From positions 49,908 through 80,062 of the forward strand of contig FR892023.1 of assembly GCA_000434235.1 (NCBI GenBank): a stretch of 30,155 bases of DNA. The letters are read 5' to 3'. This DNA is from Alistipes sp. CAG:268. GTDB taxonomy: Bacteria; Bacteroidota; Bacteroidia; Bacteroidales; Rikenellaceae. This document shows positions 8,184 through 15,514 of this stretch, one piece after another (the stretch's first letter is position 1; each line of letters opens with the position of its first letter). Both the position numbers and the translations under genes were made by a program. Below the pieces are notes generated by a model. That model did not search any database and was not told where the DNA came from. It saw only the letters and a program-made list of their open reading frames with translations.

Positions 8184-9554
8184 ATGAAAAAGATACTGAT
8201 TGTCTGCCTTGCAGCCGCCATGACGAGCTGCGGCATCTATAAGAACTACCAGCGCCCCGACGTAGTGACCGACGGTCTCTACGGCACGGCCGAAACCGCC
8301 GACTCGACCACGCTCGGAGACATCTCCTGGCAGGAGATGTTCACCGATCCCCAGCTGCAGGCGCTCATCGACCTGGCACTGACGAACAACACCGACCTCC
8401 AGTCGGCACAGTGGCGCGTCAAGGAGGCCGAGGCCACGCTCAAGTCGGCCCGCCTGGCCTACCTGCCGTCGTTCAACTTCGCACCCCAGGGTACGATCTC
8501 GAGTTTCGACAACGGAGCCGCTTCGAAGACCTACAGCATTCCCGTGACGGCCAGCTGGCAGATCGACATCTTCGGAGGCCTGACCAACGCCAAGCGCAAG
8601 GCCAAGGCGCTCTACCTGCAGAGCCGGGAGTACCAGCAGGCCGTGCGCACGCAGCTCATCGCCTCGGTGGCCAACCTCTACTACACGCTGCTGATGCTCG
8701 ACAGCCAGTACGAGGTGACCAAGGAGACGGCCGCCAAGTGGGAGGAGAGCGTCCGCACGATGCGTGAGATGAAGGCCGCCGGCATGACCAACGAGGCCGG
8801 CGTAGCCCAGTACGAAGGCAGCTACTACGGCATCGTGGCATCGCTCAACGACATCGAATACTCGATCCGTGAGACTGAGAACAGCCTCTGCTCCGTGCTG
8901 GGCGAGGTGCCCCACGAGATCGTCCGCGGACGCCTCGACGAGCAGCAGCTGCCCGACAACCTCGCCGTCGGCGTACCGGTACAGATGCTCTCGAACCGTC
9001 CCGACATCCGTCAGGCCGAGTACTCGCTCATGCAGTCATTCTACGCCACGAACGCCGCCCGTTCGGCCCTCTACCCGTCGATCACGCTGAGCGGATCGGC
9101 CGGATGGACCAACAACGCCGGAGTCATCACCAATCCGGGCAAACTCCTGCTCTCGGCAGCTGGATCGCTGCTCCAGCCGATCTTCAACGCCAACGCCAAC
9201 CGCGCCAACCTGAAGATCGCCAAGGCACAGCAGGAGGAGTCGAAGCTGGCCTTCCAGCAGGCGCTGCTCAACGCCGGGGCCGAGGTGAACAACGCCCTGA
9301 CGCAGTGCCAGACGGCCCGTGCCAAGACCGATCTGCGTATCAAGCAGATCGAGGCCATGGAACGCGCCGTGGAGAGCACCGAACTCCTGATGCAGCACTC
9401 CTCGACAACCTACCTCGAGGTGCTGACCGCACAGCAGTCGCTGCTGTCGGCCCAGTTGTCGCAGATCGCCGACCAGTTCGACGAAATCCAGGGAGTGGTC
9501 AATCTCTATCAGGCTCTCGGAGGAGGCCGTGACCTCACCACGGAGGAGAAGTGA
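8184..9554 (+). CDS. RND efflux outer-membrane channel (TolC/OprM family lipoprotein)
   Basis: This 456-residue protein is the outer-membrane duct of the pump. The signal peptide has a lipobox-like MTSC with Cys16. It has the two repeats of the outer membrane efflux family: residues about 55-240 with long helices (LQSAQWRVKEAEATLKSARL), and 260-450 including the hallmark SNRPDIRQAEYSLM and LYPSITLSGSAGW. Length is typical of the OprM/NodT group. With the two genes before it, it completes a tripartite system. Its TGA at 9552-9554 overlaps the ATG of the following TetR gene by one base, so the regulator is translated from the same message. Confidence 0.95.
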   Translation: MKKILIVCLAAAMTSCGIYKNYQRPDVVTDGLYGTAETADSTTLGDISWQEMFTDPQLQALIDLALTNNTDLQSAQWRVKEAEATLKSARLAYLPSFNFAPQGTISSFDNGAASKTYSIPVTASWQIDIFGGLTNAKRKAKALYLQSREYQQAVRTQLIASVANLYYTLLMLDSQYEVTKETAAKWEESVRTMREMKAAGMTNEAGVAQYEGSYYGIVASLNDIEYSIRETENSLCSVLGEVPHEIVRGRLDEQQLPDNLAVGVPVQMLSNRPDIRQAEYSLMQSFYATNAARSALYPSITLSGSAGWTNNAGVITNPGKLLLSAAGSLLQPIFNANANRANLKIAKAQQEESKLAFQQALLNAGAEVNNALTQCQTARAKTDLRIKQIEAMERAVESTELLMQHSSTTYLEVLTAQQSLLSAQLSQIADQFDEIQGVVNLYQALGGGRDLTTEEK

Positions 9555-10135
9555 TGAAACGGGGAGCGACCAAAGAGGAGATCATCCGCACTACGTTGGA
9601 TCTTATCACCCGCAACGGCCTTCGTGCCGTGCGGGTGGATGAGATCGCGCAGATGCTGGGCATCTCGAAACGCACGCTCTACGAAATGTTCGCCGACAAG
9701 AACGACCTGATCAGCGCCTGCCTGAATGACATGGCGCGGCAGCAGCGGCAGCACATCGACGCCGACCGCAAACGGCGCAGCGGAAATGCGCTGCAGAAGA
9801 CATTGCGGCTGGTCAATACCTATGTGGACAGCCTTTACAAGGTAGACCCGAGCTTTCTGTCGGACATCCGGCACAAGATCGTCTTCGCCGAGTATTACGA
9901 CGAACACCGCGAATTCTGGTTCAGGGAACTGACGCGCGATTTCGACGTATGCCGCAACGAAGGCCTCCTGCTCGCCGAGATCGATTCCCGTTCGCTGGCC
10001 GAACAGCTGATCGGAACGCTGTTCGAACTGCGGCTGAACAACACCTCGCGCGAAGAGCTTTACATGCTCTGCAAGACCATCCTCCGGGGTGCCGCAACGC
10101 AGGCCGGAATCGACTGGATCGACCGGAAGCGATAG
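9554..10135 (+). CDS. TetR/AcrR family transcriptional regulator
   Basis: This 193-residue protein has an N-terminal TetR helix-turn-helix: EEIIRTTLDLITRNGLRAVR, then VDEIAQMLGISKRTLYEMFA and DKNDLI (residues about 8-50). The rest is the variable ligand-binding and dimer domain. Length is typical. The ATG overlaps the upstream stop (TGATG at 9552-9556); a GTG three bases earlier is possible. Being last in the efflux operon, with a terminator after it and no promoter of its own, it most likely represses this operon in a feedback loop and is released by a pump substrate. That is inference from position; no TetR-type palindrome was recognised near 3734. Confidence 0.9.
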   Translation: MKRGATKEEIIRTTLDLITRNGLRAVRVDEIAQMLGISKRTLYEMFADKNDLISACLNDMARQQRQHIDADRKRRSGNALQKTLRLVNTYVDSLYKVDPSFLSDIRHKIVFAEYYDEHREFWFRELTRDFDVCRNEGLLLAEIDSRSLAEQLIGTLFELRLNNTSREELYMLCKTILRGAATQAGIDWIDRKR

Positions 10136-10161
10136 CCGCCAGGCGGACGACACATGCAAGG

Positions 10162-10195
10162 AATCCGTTCCCGATGACCGGGAACGGATTTTTTT
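10162..10195 (+). terminator. Intrinsic terminator of the RND-TetR operon
   Basis: AATCCGTTCCCG (10162-10173) pairs perfectly over 12 bp with CGGGAACGGATT (10179-10190) around a 5-base loop, and a T run follows (seven Ts in a row, 10189-10195). It cleanly separates the efflux operon from the met leader. Confidence 0.92.
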
Positions 10196-10248
10196 GTCTG
10201 CAGCGGCAAAAAAAGCCCCTCGGGCGCTGTGTATTTGTAAAAAATTTC

Positions 10249-10256
10249 TATATTTG
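10249..10256 (+). promoter_or_regulatory. -7 box of the methionine operon leader
   Basis: TATATTTG matches TAnnTTTG. CTG at 10227-10229 sits exactly 19 bases upstream and partly matches the -33 element. The predicted start near 10263 puts the leader ORF ATG (10276) about 13 bases into the transcript, a short 5' end as expected for an attenuator leader. Confidence 0.7.
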
Positions 10257-10275
10257 CGTCGTAGAAGTTTCCCCG

Positions 10276-10374
10276 ATGATGAAGCGAAGCGCAACATACG
10301 GATTCCGGCAACTCCCTGAGGCGATGCCGATGATGTCGATGATGTCGATGCGCAGCCGCTCCGGCCGGGCATAA
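10276..10374 (+). CDS. Methionine-rich leader peptide of the met operon
   Basis: This 32-codon ORF starts with two ATGs (10276 and 10279) and ends at TAA 10372-10374. It contains 8 Met codons; six of them fall within nine codons (M17-M25, bases 10324-10350), encoded by ATGATGTCG repeated twice and then ATG. The tail is MRSRSGRA. It lies between a Bacteroidota -7 box and an intrinsic terminator, directly upstream of methionine biosynthesis genes. A run of codons for the end product, followed by alternative hairpins, is the hallmark of ribosome-mediated attenuation (as in trp, his, leu and thr leaders). Slow decoding at the Met cluster when charged Met-tRNA is scarce should favour read-through. 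No strong Shine-Dalgarno is visible, which is normal in this phylum. The peptide itself probably has no function. Confidence 0.8.
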   Translation: MMKRSATYGFRQLPEAMPMMSMMSMRSRSGRA

Positions 10375-10403
10375 CTTCGTCGTGTGCGAAAGAGAGTCCG
10401 GCT
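10363..10403 (+). promoter_or_regulatory. Candidate antiterminator of the met attenuator
   Basis: GGCCGGGC (10363-10370), at the end of the leader ORF, can pair with GTCCGGCT (10396-10403), the 5' arm of the terminator, through 6 Watson-Crick and 2 wobble pairs. This pairing excludes the terminator. A ribosome waiting at the Met cluster leaves 10363-10370 free; one that reaches the stop codon at 10372 covers it. The same segment can also pair with TCCGGC at 10304-10309, a protector pairing that would leave the terminator free when the leader is not translated. Confidence 0.6.
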
Positions 10404-10426
10404 TCCCTGCGAAGCCGGACTTTTTT
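10395..10426 (+). terminator. Intrinsic terminator (attenuator) upstream of metY
   Basis: AGTCCGGCTTC (10395-10405) pairs perfectly over 11 bp with GAAGCCGGACT (10411-10421) around loop CCTGC, followed by six Ts (10421-10426). It sits 21 bases after the leader stop and 22 before the metY ATG, with no promoter in between, so transcripts must read through it to express the operon. Confidence 0.88.
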
Positions 10427-10448
10427 GTGATACCGAAAGAAACAAGAT

Positions 10449-11738
10449 ATGGAACCGAAAAATTACCGATTCGAGACCCTGCAGGTCCATGCCGGGCTGC
10501 CCGAGAACAGGGAGACCGGAGCCCGCGGCGTGGCGATCTGTCCCACGGCCGCCTACCGTTTCCGCAGTTGCGACCATGCCGCCCGGCTCTTCGAGCTGAG
10601 CGAAGCCGGCAACATCTACACCCGGCTGCAGAACCCCACCACGACAGCCTACGAGGAACGCATCGCGGCGCTCTACGGAGCCGTGGGGGCCCTGGCCGTA
10701 TCGTCGGGCATGTCGGCGATCCTCGTCACGGTGCTCTCGCTGGCCTCCCGGGGCGACAACATCGTCGCATCCCCGCTGCTCTACGGCGGTACCTACAACC
10801 AGTTCCGCATCTCGCTGCGCAACATGGGCATCGAGGTGCGCATCGCCCCGAACGAGCGCCCCGAGGCGTTCGAGGCGCTCATCGACGACCGCACGAAGGC
10901 CCTCTACGTCGAGAGCATGGGCAACCCGACCTGCGACGTGCCCGACCTGGAGGAGCTGGGCGCCGTGGCCCGCCGACGCGACGTGCCGCTGGTAGTGGAC
11001 AACACGTTCGGTGCGGCGGGATACCTCTGCAACCCCTTCGAATGGGGCGCCCACATCGTCGTCGATTCGGCGACGAAGTGGATCAACGGACACGGCACGG
11101 CCATGGGCGGCGTGATCGTGGACGGCGGCAACTACGACTGGGGCAACGGCAAGTTCCCGCAGATCGACGGTCCGTCGGAGGGCTACCACGGGCTGAACCT
11201 CCACAAGGCGTTCGGCCGGGCGGCCTTCATCGTCAAATGCCGTGTGGACGGGCTGCGCGACCTGGGCTGCTGCCCCTCGCCGTTCGACTCCTACCTGATG
11301 CTCCTCGGTCTGGAGACCCTCTCGCTGCGCGTCCGCCACGAGGTGGAATCGACCCGTCGGCTGGCCGAATACTGCCGCAGCCACCCGAAGGTGGCCCGCG
11401 TCAGCTATGTCGGGTTCGATACCCATCCGAGTTTCGGAAACGCCCGGAAATACTACCGCTTCGGGTCGTCGGCCGTCTTCACGATCGAGCTCAAGGGTAC
11501 GCTGGAGAGCACCGTGCGTTTCGTCGAGGCGCTGCACCTGGCCGCCAACATGACAATGATCGGCGACTCGATCACCGTGGTGACGCACCCCGCATCGACC
11601 ACGCACAAACAACTCGGCGAGGCCGACCTCGCGGCGGCGGGCGTAACGCCGACGCTGCTGCGCATCTCGCTCGGACTGGAGGATGTCGAGGACCTGATCG
11701 ACGATTTCGAACAGGCATTCGCTCACGTGGAGGAGTAG
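10449..11738 (+). CDS. metY: O-acetylhomoserine sulfhydrylase (PLP-dependent)
   Basis: This 429-residue cytoplasmic enzyme forms homocysteine from O-acetylhomoserine and sulfide, the direct sulfhydrylation route to methionine. It belongs to the Cys/Met metabolism PLP family. Lys210 in [11 protein letters not shown] is the Schiff-base lysine, Asp184 (VVDNTF) contacts the pyridine nitrogen, SSGMSA (85-90) binds phosphate, and Tyr58 ([10 protein letters not shown]) is at the active site. The length and the GLNLHKAFG insertion favour MetY over cystathionine gamma-synthase MetB (about 380 residues), and the adjacent MetX supplies its substrate. It is the first structural gene after the Met-codon attenuator. 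A gap of 3 bases to metX implies coupled translation. Confidence 0.92.
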   Translation: MEPKNYRFETLQVHAGLPENRETGARGVAICPTAAYRFRSCDHAARLFELSEAGNIYTRLQNPTTTAYEERIAALYGAVGALAVSSGMSAILVTVLSLASRGDNIVASPLLYGGTYNQFRISLRNMGIEVRIAPNERPEAFEALIDDRTKALYVESMGNPTCDVPDLEELGAVARRRDVPLVVDNTFGAAGYLCNPFEWGAHIVVDSATKWINGHGTAMGGVIVDGGNYDWGNGKFPQIDGPSEGYHGLNLHKAFGRAAFIVKCRVDGLRDLGCCPSPFDSYLMLLGLETLSLRVRHEVESTRRLAEYCRSHPKVARVSYVGFDTHPSFGNARKYYRFGSSAVFTIELKGTLESTVRFVEALHLAANMTMIGDSITVVTHPASTTHKQLGEADLAAAGVTPTLLRISLGLEDVEDLIDDFEQAFAHVEE

Positions 11739-11741
11739 GGT

Positions 11742-12773
11742 ATGCAGCACGTCTTCCTTTCCGACGAACCTTTCCCGCTCGAACTCGGCGGCGAACTGCC
11801 CGCACTGCGGATCGCCTACCACACCTACGGCGAACTGAACGCCGCGCGCGACAACGTCGTGTGGGTCTGCCATGCGCTGACGGCCAATTCGGACGTCGCC
11901 GACTGGTGGCCGCACACGGTCGAGCCGGGGCGGTTTCTCGACCCGTCGCGCCACTTCATCGTCTGCGCCAACATCCTCGGCTCGCACTACGGGACGACCG
12001 GGCCGCTGCAGGTCAATCCGGCAACGGGAAGTCCGTGGTACGGCACTTTCCCGCCCTTCACGATCCGCGACATGGTGGCGGCGCACCGTCTGCTGGCCCG
12101 CGCCCTCGGCATCGGACGCATCGCCACGCTCGTGGGAAGCTCCGTAGGCGGGTTCCAGGCCGTGGAGTGGGCCGTCGAAGAGCCGGAGCGCATCGCACGC
12201 CTCGTGCTGATCGCCACGGCAGCCAAGGCCTCGCCGTGGACCATCGCCATCGACGAGACGCAGCGCATGGCCATCGAGGCCGACGCCACGTTCGGCCAGC
12301 CGCGCGACGATGCCGGAATGAAGGGGCTTGCGGCGGCACGCGCCATCGGGTTGCTGACCTACCGCGGGGCTGCAGGGTACAACCTCACGCAGCAGGACCG
12401 CGAAGAGCTGCCGGCCGCCCACCGCGCCTCGACCTACCAGCAATATCAGGGCGAGAAGCTCTGCCGCCGCTACAACGCCTACTCCTACTACGCGATCCTC
12501 AACGCCTTCGACACGCACGACGTAGGACGCGGCAGGGGAGGGACCGACGCGGCGCTGGCCCGCATTGCGGCCCGCACGCTGCTCGTCGGCATCACCACCG
12601 ACATGATCTTCACCCCCGCGGAGATGCGCGCCCTGCAGCGGCAGATCCCCGGAAGCGAATACCACGAGATCGACTCACCGTTCGGCCACGACGGATTCCT
12701 GGTCGAGCACGAGCAGCTCAACGACATCCTGCGTCCCTTCATGGAGGGACAGCCAACCGAAAACAACAACTGA
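11742..12773 (+). CDS. metX: Homoserine O-acetyltransferase
   Basis: This 343-residue alpha/beta-hydrolase-fold enzyme activates homoserine by acyl transfer from acetyl-CoA, the committed step of methionine synthesis. The N-terminal YHTYGELNAARDNVVWVCHALT and the SHYGTTGP loop are typical of MetX. The nucleophile is Ser134 in GSSVGG, with Asp287 (TTDMIF) and His316 (GHDGFL) completing the triad. Many MetX proteins read GGSMGG at the elbow, so GSSVGG is a slight variant. Acetyl versus succinyl specificity cannot be settled by family membership; pairing with metY argues for acetyl. It lies 16 bases before the homoserine dehydrogenase gene. Confidence 0.92.
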   Translation: MQHVFLSDEPFPLELGGELPALRIAYHTYGELNAARDNVVWVCHALTANSDVADWWPHTVEPGRFLDPSRHFIVCANILGSHYGTTGPLQVNPATGSPWYGTFPPFTIRDMVAAHRLLARALGIGRIATLVGSSVGGFQAVEWAVEEPERIARLVLIATAAKASPWTIAIDETQRMAIEADATFGQPRDDAGMKGLAAARAIGLLTYRGAAGYNLTQQDREELPAAHRASTYQQYQGEKLCRRYNAYSYYAILNAFDTHDVGRGRGGTDAALARIAARTLLVGITTDMIFTPAEMRALQRQIPGSEYHEIDSPFGHDGFLVEHEQLNDILRPFMEGQPTENNN

Positions 12774-12789
12774 AAACAGAATACCGGAC

Positions 12790-14001
12790 ATGAGCAAAAT
12801 CAAAATCGGACTCTTCGGCTTCGGCGTGGTCGGACAGGGCATCTACGAGGTCATCGGCAAGGCCAAGAACGCCAATGCCGAGATCGTCAAGATCTGCGTC
12901 CGCGACCCGGAGAAGCCGCGCCGCATCGCGGTGGACCGCGAACGCTTCACCACCTCGGTGGAGGAGATCCTCGACAACCCGAACGTAAACCTGATCGTCG
13001 AGGTCATCAACGACCCCGACGCTGCCTACGACATCGTCAAACGCTCGATGCTGCGCGGAATACCCGTCGTGTCGGGCAGCAAAACGATGCTTGCACGCCA
13101 CCTCCCGGAGCTGATCGAACTGCAGAAGACCCGCCACGTGGCACTGCTCTACGACGCCTCGTCGTGCGGCTCGATTCCCGTGATCCGCAACCTCGAGGAG
13201 TACTACGACAACGACCTGCTGCTCGAAGTCAAGGGCATCCTCAACGGGTCGTCGAACTACATCCTCTCGCGCGTCTTCGACCACGGGGAGCCCTACGGCG
13301 ACGCCCTCGCTCAGGCGCAGGCCCTCGGATTCGCCGAGAGCGATCCGTCGTTCGACATCGAGGGCTACGACTCGCTCTTCAAGCTGGTGATCATCACCGT
13401 GCACGCACTGGGCGCATACGTCGCACCGGAGCGGATCTTCACCTACGGCATATCGACGATCCACGACTCGGACATCCGCTATGCCCGCGAGAAAGGAGTG
13501 AAGATCAAACTGGTGGCACAGGTGGTGAAGGTTTCGGAGGAGCACTTCACGATGTTCGTCATGCCGGAATTCGTCACCCCGGACAAGTACATCTACAGCG
13601 TCGATGACGAATACAACGGCGTGGTGATCCGCGGCGAGTGCTACGACCGCCAGTTCATGTTCGGCAAGGGCGCCGGGAGCCTGCCCACAGCCTCGTCGAT
13701 CCTGAGCGACATCATGGCCCGCCTGCACGACTACCGCTACGAGTACAAGAAGATGAACTACCTTCAGCGGCCCGAATACACGACCGACATCACGCTGAAG
13801 ATCTACGTCCGCTACAGAGAGACGGACATCCGCCGGATCCTCCGCTTCTCGAAGATCCACGAACAGTACATCAGCGAGGAGAGCAACTACCTGATCGGCG
13901 ACGTCACGCTGAACGAGCTGATCGAAAAGCGCGACCGGCTCACGGGCAAGGACCTTTTCCTGGCCAACATTCCGATCTTCTTCCTCAACCGCGACCACTG
14001 A
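12790..14001 (+). CDS. hom: Homoserine dehydrogenase (monofunctional)
   Basis: This 403-residue enzyme reduces aspartate semialdehyde to homoserine with NAD(P)H. The nucleotide-binding motif GFGVVG is at residues 10-15. Lys98 (SGSKTML) and the set Glu183, Asp189, Asp194, Lys198 (ESDPSFDIEGYDSLFK) have the same spacing as yeast residues Glu208, Asp214, Asp219 and Lys223. NGSSNYI (152-158) and FGKGAGSLPTASSI are also family marks. After about residue 325 there is an ~80-residue extension (DITLKIYVRYRETDI and on) that could be a diverged regulatory ACT-like domain. There is no aspartokinase part. As the last gene of the met operon it probably directs homoserine to methionine, separate from a ThrA fusion that many Bacteroidota carry elsewhere. 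Confidence 0.93.
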   Translation: MSKIKIGLFGFGVVGQGIYEVIGKAKNANAEIVKICVRDPEKPRRIAVDRERFTTSVEEILDNPNVNLIVEVINDPDAAYDIVKRSMLRGIPVVSGSKTMLARHLPELIELQKTRHVALLYDASSCGSIPVIRNLEEYYDNDLLLEVKGILNGSSNYILSRVFDHGEPYGDALAQAQALGFAESDPSFDIEGYDSLFKLVIITVHALGAYVAPERIFTYGISTIHDSDIRYAREKGVKIKLVAQVVKVSEEHFTMFVMPEFVTPDKYIYSVDDEYNGVVIRGECYDRQFMFGKGAGSLPTASSILSDIMARLHDYRYEYKKMNYLQRPEYTTDITLKIYVRYRETDIRRILRFSKIHEQYISEESNYLIGDVTLNELIEKRDRLTGKDLFLANIPIFFLNRDH

Positions 14002-14017
14002 TCCGGCCGGGGAACGA

Positions 14018-14060
14018 ACGGAGCGGGGAGGGGCCATACGGTTCCTCCCCGCTCCGTTTA
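14018..14060 (+). terminator. Intrinsic terminator of the met operon
   Basis: ACGGAGCGGGGAGG (14018-14031) pairs perfectly with CCTCCCCGCTCCGT (14044-14057); the stem extends inward by GGCC/GGTT with wobble pairs to an ATAC loop, 18 bp in all. The downstream T tract is short (TTTA). It also lies just beyond the end of the convergent lipoprotein gene and could act on both strands. Confidence 0.82.
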
Positions 14061-14080
14061 TGCCATCCGCACACCGCGTG

Positions 14081-15430
14081 TCAATCCTTCACGCAGCGAA
14101 GCGAGAGTCCGTGCGCCTCGGGCAGCGACTTGACGAGCGGCAGCCCGTCCGTCGTGCAGGCGATGCAGTCGCGCCGCCCCGCCTCCGAAGAGCCCGTACC
14201 CCACAGGTACCCCTTCGAGGCATCGCCGTAGGAGCCGAAACCCGATGAGTTCCAGAAACCGGCGACCGTAAAGAAATCGGCCGGGCGCTCCCCGCTCGCG
14301 GCCAGGGCTTCCAGTTCATCGGTATCGGGGATGTGCCAGCCCGGAGGGCAGATACCGCGCAGAAGGCCCTCCGAAGTCGGCACCGCACCGCCCGTCACCG
14401 TGGCATAGTCATAGAGCAAGCCCAGCTCGGCAACGGCCGAAGCGCCCACCTCGGGATTCCAGACCCCGTCACCGAACGTTGCATCCGAAGGCCGGTAGCG
14501 CAGGTTCTCGGCCATCCACACCCGGCCGTCGATGGTAACCGTGGAGTAGGTCTCGCCGGCGTAGACGACCGTCTTGCCGTCACCTTCGTCGGGCTCGTCG
14601 CCCCCATCCCCGCCGATGCCAAGCTCCCCACCGTCGATCCAATCGACGATCTCACCGCTCAGCGTCACTTCGAGTTCGGGCTCCGGGACCGCCTCGACCA
14701 CTACCGACAGGTCGTAGCGCTTGCCGCCCTCAAGAGCCGCATCTGGCACCGATTTGCTCGCCACGGTGCCGTCCTCGAGCGTGACATCGACCTGCAGGGT
14801 GGCCCGCTGCGGGACAAGCACCGCCCGGTAAAGAGCATTCGGAGTGACGGCAAAGGCCAGCACCTCGACCGCTTCACCGGCCCGCACCGTAGCCTCCGGC
14901 ACAGCCAGATCGACCGCTGCCTCGGGGACAAAGCCGTCGATGGCGACCTGGCGGACCGCCCGATCGCTGCGATTCTGCACGACGATATTCAGTTGGCTGA
15001 GGAGGTGATGAAACTGCATCTTCACAGGGGTGCTTCCGGGCAACACGTCGCGGGTCACGGCACCCAGCAGGTCGGACGGAGTGCATCCGTCGCGCTGATC
15101 GGCGGCGACGGCAAACGTCCCGGGAACCCCCTCATCGCGGTAGGGATAGTAGGCTGTGAAGGTCGAGGCGCCCTGTGCCTCGTCGTACCACACCAGCCCC
15201 GCGGCCGAGAAGAAGAGGCCGTCGTAGGTCATCAGCCGGTTGGCGGCATAGTCACCCGAAGAGAGCGAGACCGTCACGCCGATGCGGTCCCCTTCGGTAA
15301 AGTTCACACCATCGACCCGCGTAATGGAGGGAGCGATACGGATATCGGATTCACCGTCGGACGGGTCGCTGCACCCGGCGACAAGAATTCCGGCGGCCGC
15401 ACATAGCGACAACAAGAGTTTTTCCATCAT
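14081..15430 (-). CDS. Fimbrillin-like lipoprotein with C-terminal FISUMP domain
   Basis: This 449-residue exported lipoprotein has a signal peptide ending LVAGC (Cys20). Residues about 30-260 resemble the fimbrillin family (RIGVTVSLSSGDYA, FTAYYPY, KMQFHHLLSQLNIVV with the conserved HxLSxL region, then GGKRYDLSVVV). A Gly/Asp/Glu-rich linker (GIGGDGGDEPDEGDG) leads to a FISUMP-type module: VTIDGRVWMAENLRY, GICPPGWHIPDTDELEAL, FWNSSGFGS and the final LSLRCVKD. It is probably surface-anchored and may join a fimbria-like structure or bind glycans; the exact role is unknown. Two ATGs stand at the start (15430 and 15427). A -7 box lies 38 bases upstream, so it may be transcribed alone although the MFS gene precedes it on the same strand. 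Confidence 0.85.
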   Translation of the reverse strand: MMEKLLLSLCAAAGILVAGCSDPSDGESDIRIAPSITRVDGVNFTEGDRIGVTVSLSSGDYAANRLMTYDGLFFSAAGLVWYDEAQGASTFTAYYPYRDEGVPGTFAVAADQRDGCTPSDLLGAVTRDVLPGSTPVKMQFHHLLSQLNIVVQNRSDRAVRQVAIDGFVPEAAVDLAVPEATVRAGEAVEVLAFAVTPNALYRAVLVPQRATLQVDVTLEDGTVASKSVPDAALEGGKRYDLSVVVEAVPEPELEVTLSGEIVDWIDGGELGIGGDGGDEPDEGDGKTVVYAGETYSTVTIDGRVWMAENLRYRPSDATFGDGVWNPEVGASAVAELGLLYDYATVTGGAVPTSEGLLRGICPPGWHIPDTDELEALAASGERPADFFTVAGFWNSSGFGSYGDASKGYLWGTGSSEAGRRDCIACTTDGLPLVKSLPEAHGLSLRCVKD

Positions 15431-15490
15431 GACACAAAAGGTTTTTGGGGTTTTTGACTTTATAATACAAAATTAAGCCTTTTTTGTGTC
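15431..15490. repeat. Inverted repeat flanking the fimbrillin-gene promoter
   Basis: GACACAAAA (15431-15439) and TTTTGTGTC (15482-15490) are perfect 9-bp inverted copies 42 bp apart. One arm touches the start codon of the fimbrillin-like gene; the other lies upstream of its -7 box. It could be a pair of operator half-sites or a large RNA hairpin that hides the start codon. Confidence 0.55.
15468..15475 (-). promoter_or_regulatory. -7 box of the fimbrillin-like lipoprotein gene
   Basis: On the minus strand TAATTTTG matches TAnnTTTG, giving a predicted leader of about 30 bases before the ATG at 15430. The region is AT-rich compared with its surroundings. No clear TTTG is at -33. Confidence 0.6.
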
Positions 15491-15514
15491 ATATGCTATT
15501 TCCGAACAGCCTAT

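Noticed and set aside
3771..8915. A 5.1-kb open frame on the minus strand opposite the RND genes
   Set aside because: The plus strand encodes two complete, well-recognised proteins and part of a third here. The antisense product is rich in His, Arg, Asp and Val with no domain pattern, as expected when strongly biased codons suppress stops on the opposite strand.
10330..10350. ATGATGTCG tandem repeat as a slippage-prone microsatellite or minisatellite
   Set aside because: Only two units and a partial third are present, and they encode the Met cluster of the leader peptide, which explains them better.
10257..10448. SAM riboswitch upstream of metY
   Set aside because: The leader is mostly taken up by the Met-rich ORF. 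I could not find the conserved core stems or kink-turn of a SAM-I type element, and the pairings present fit attenuation.
10248..12665. A long minus-strand open frame opposite metY and metX
   Set aside because: It is a shadow of high-GC codons. MetY and MetX have complete motifs, and the antisense frame has no recognisable signal peptide or domain.
10382..12793. An 803-codon plus-strand frame overlapping metY and metX in another frame
   Set aside because: It is Arg-, Gly- and Pro-rich without domains and conflicts with two intact enzymes. Its first codons also lie over the attenuator terminator.
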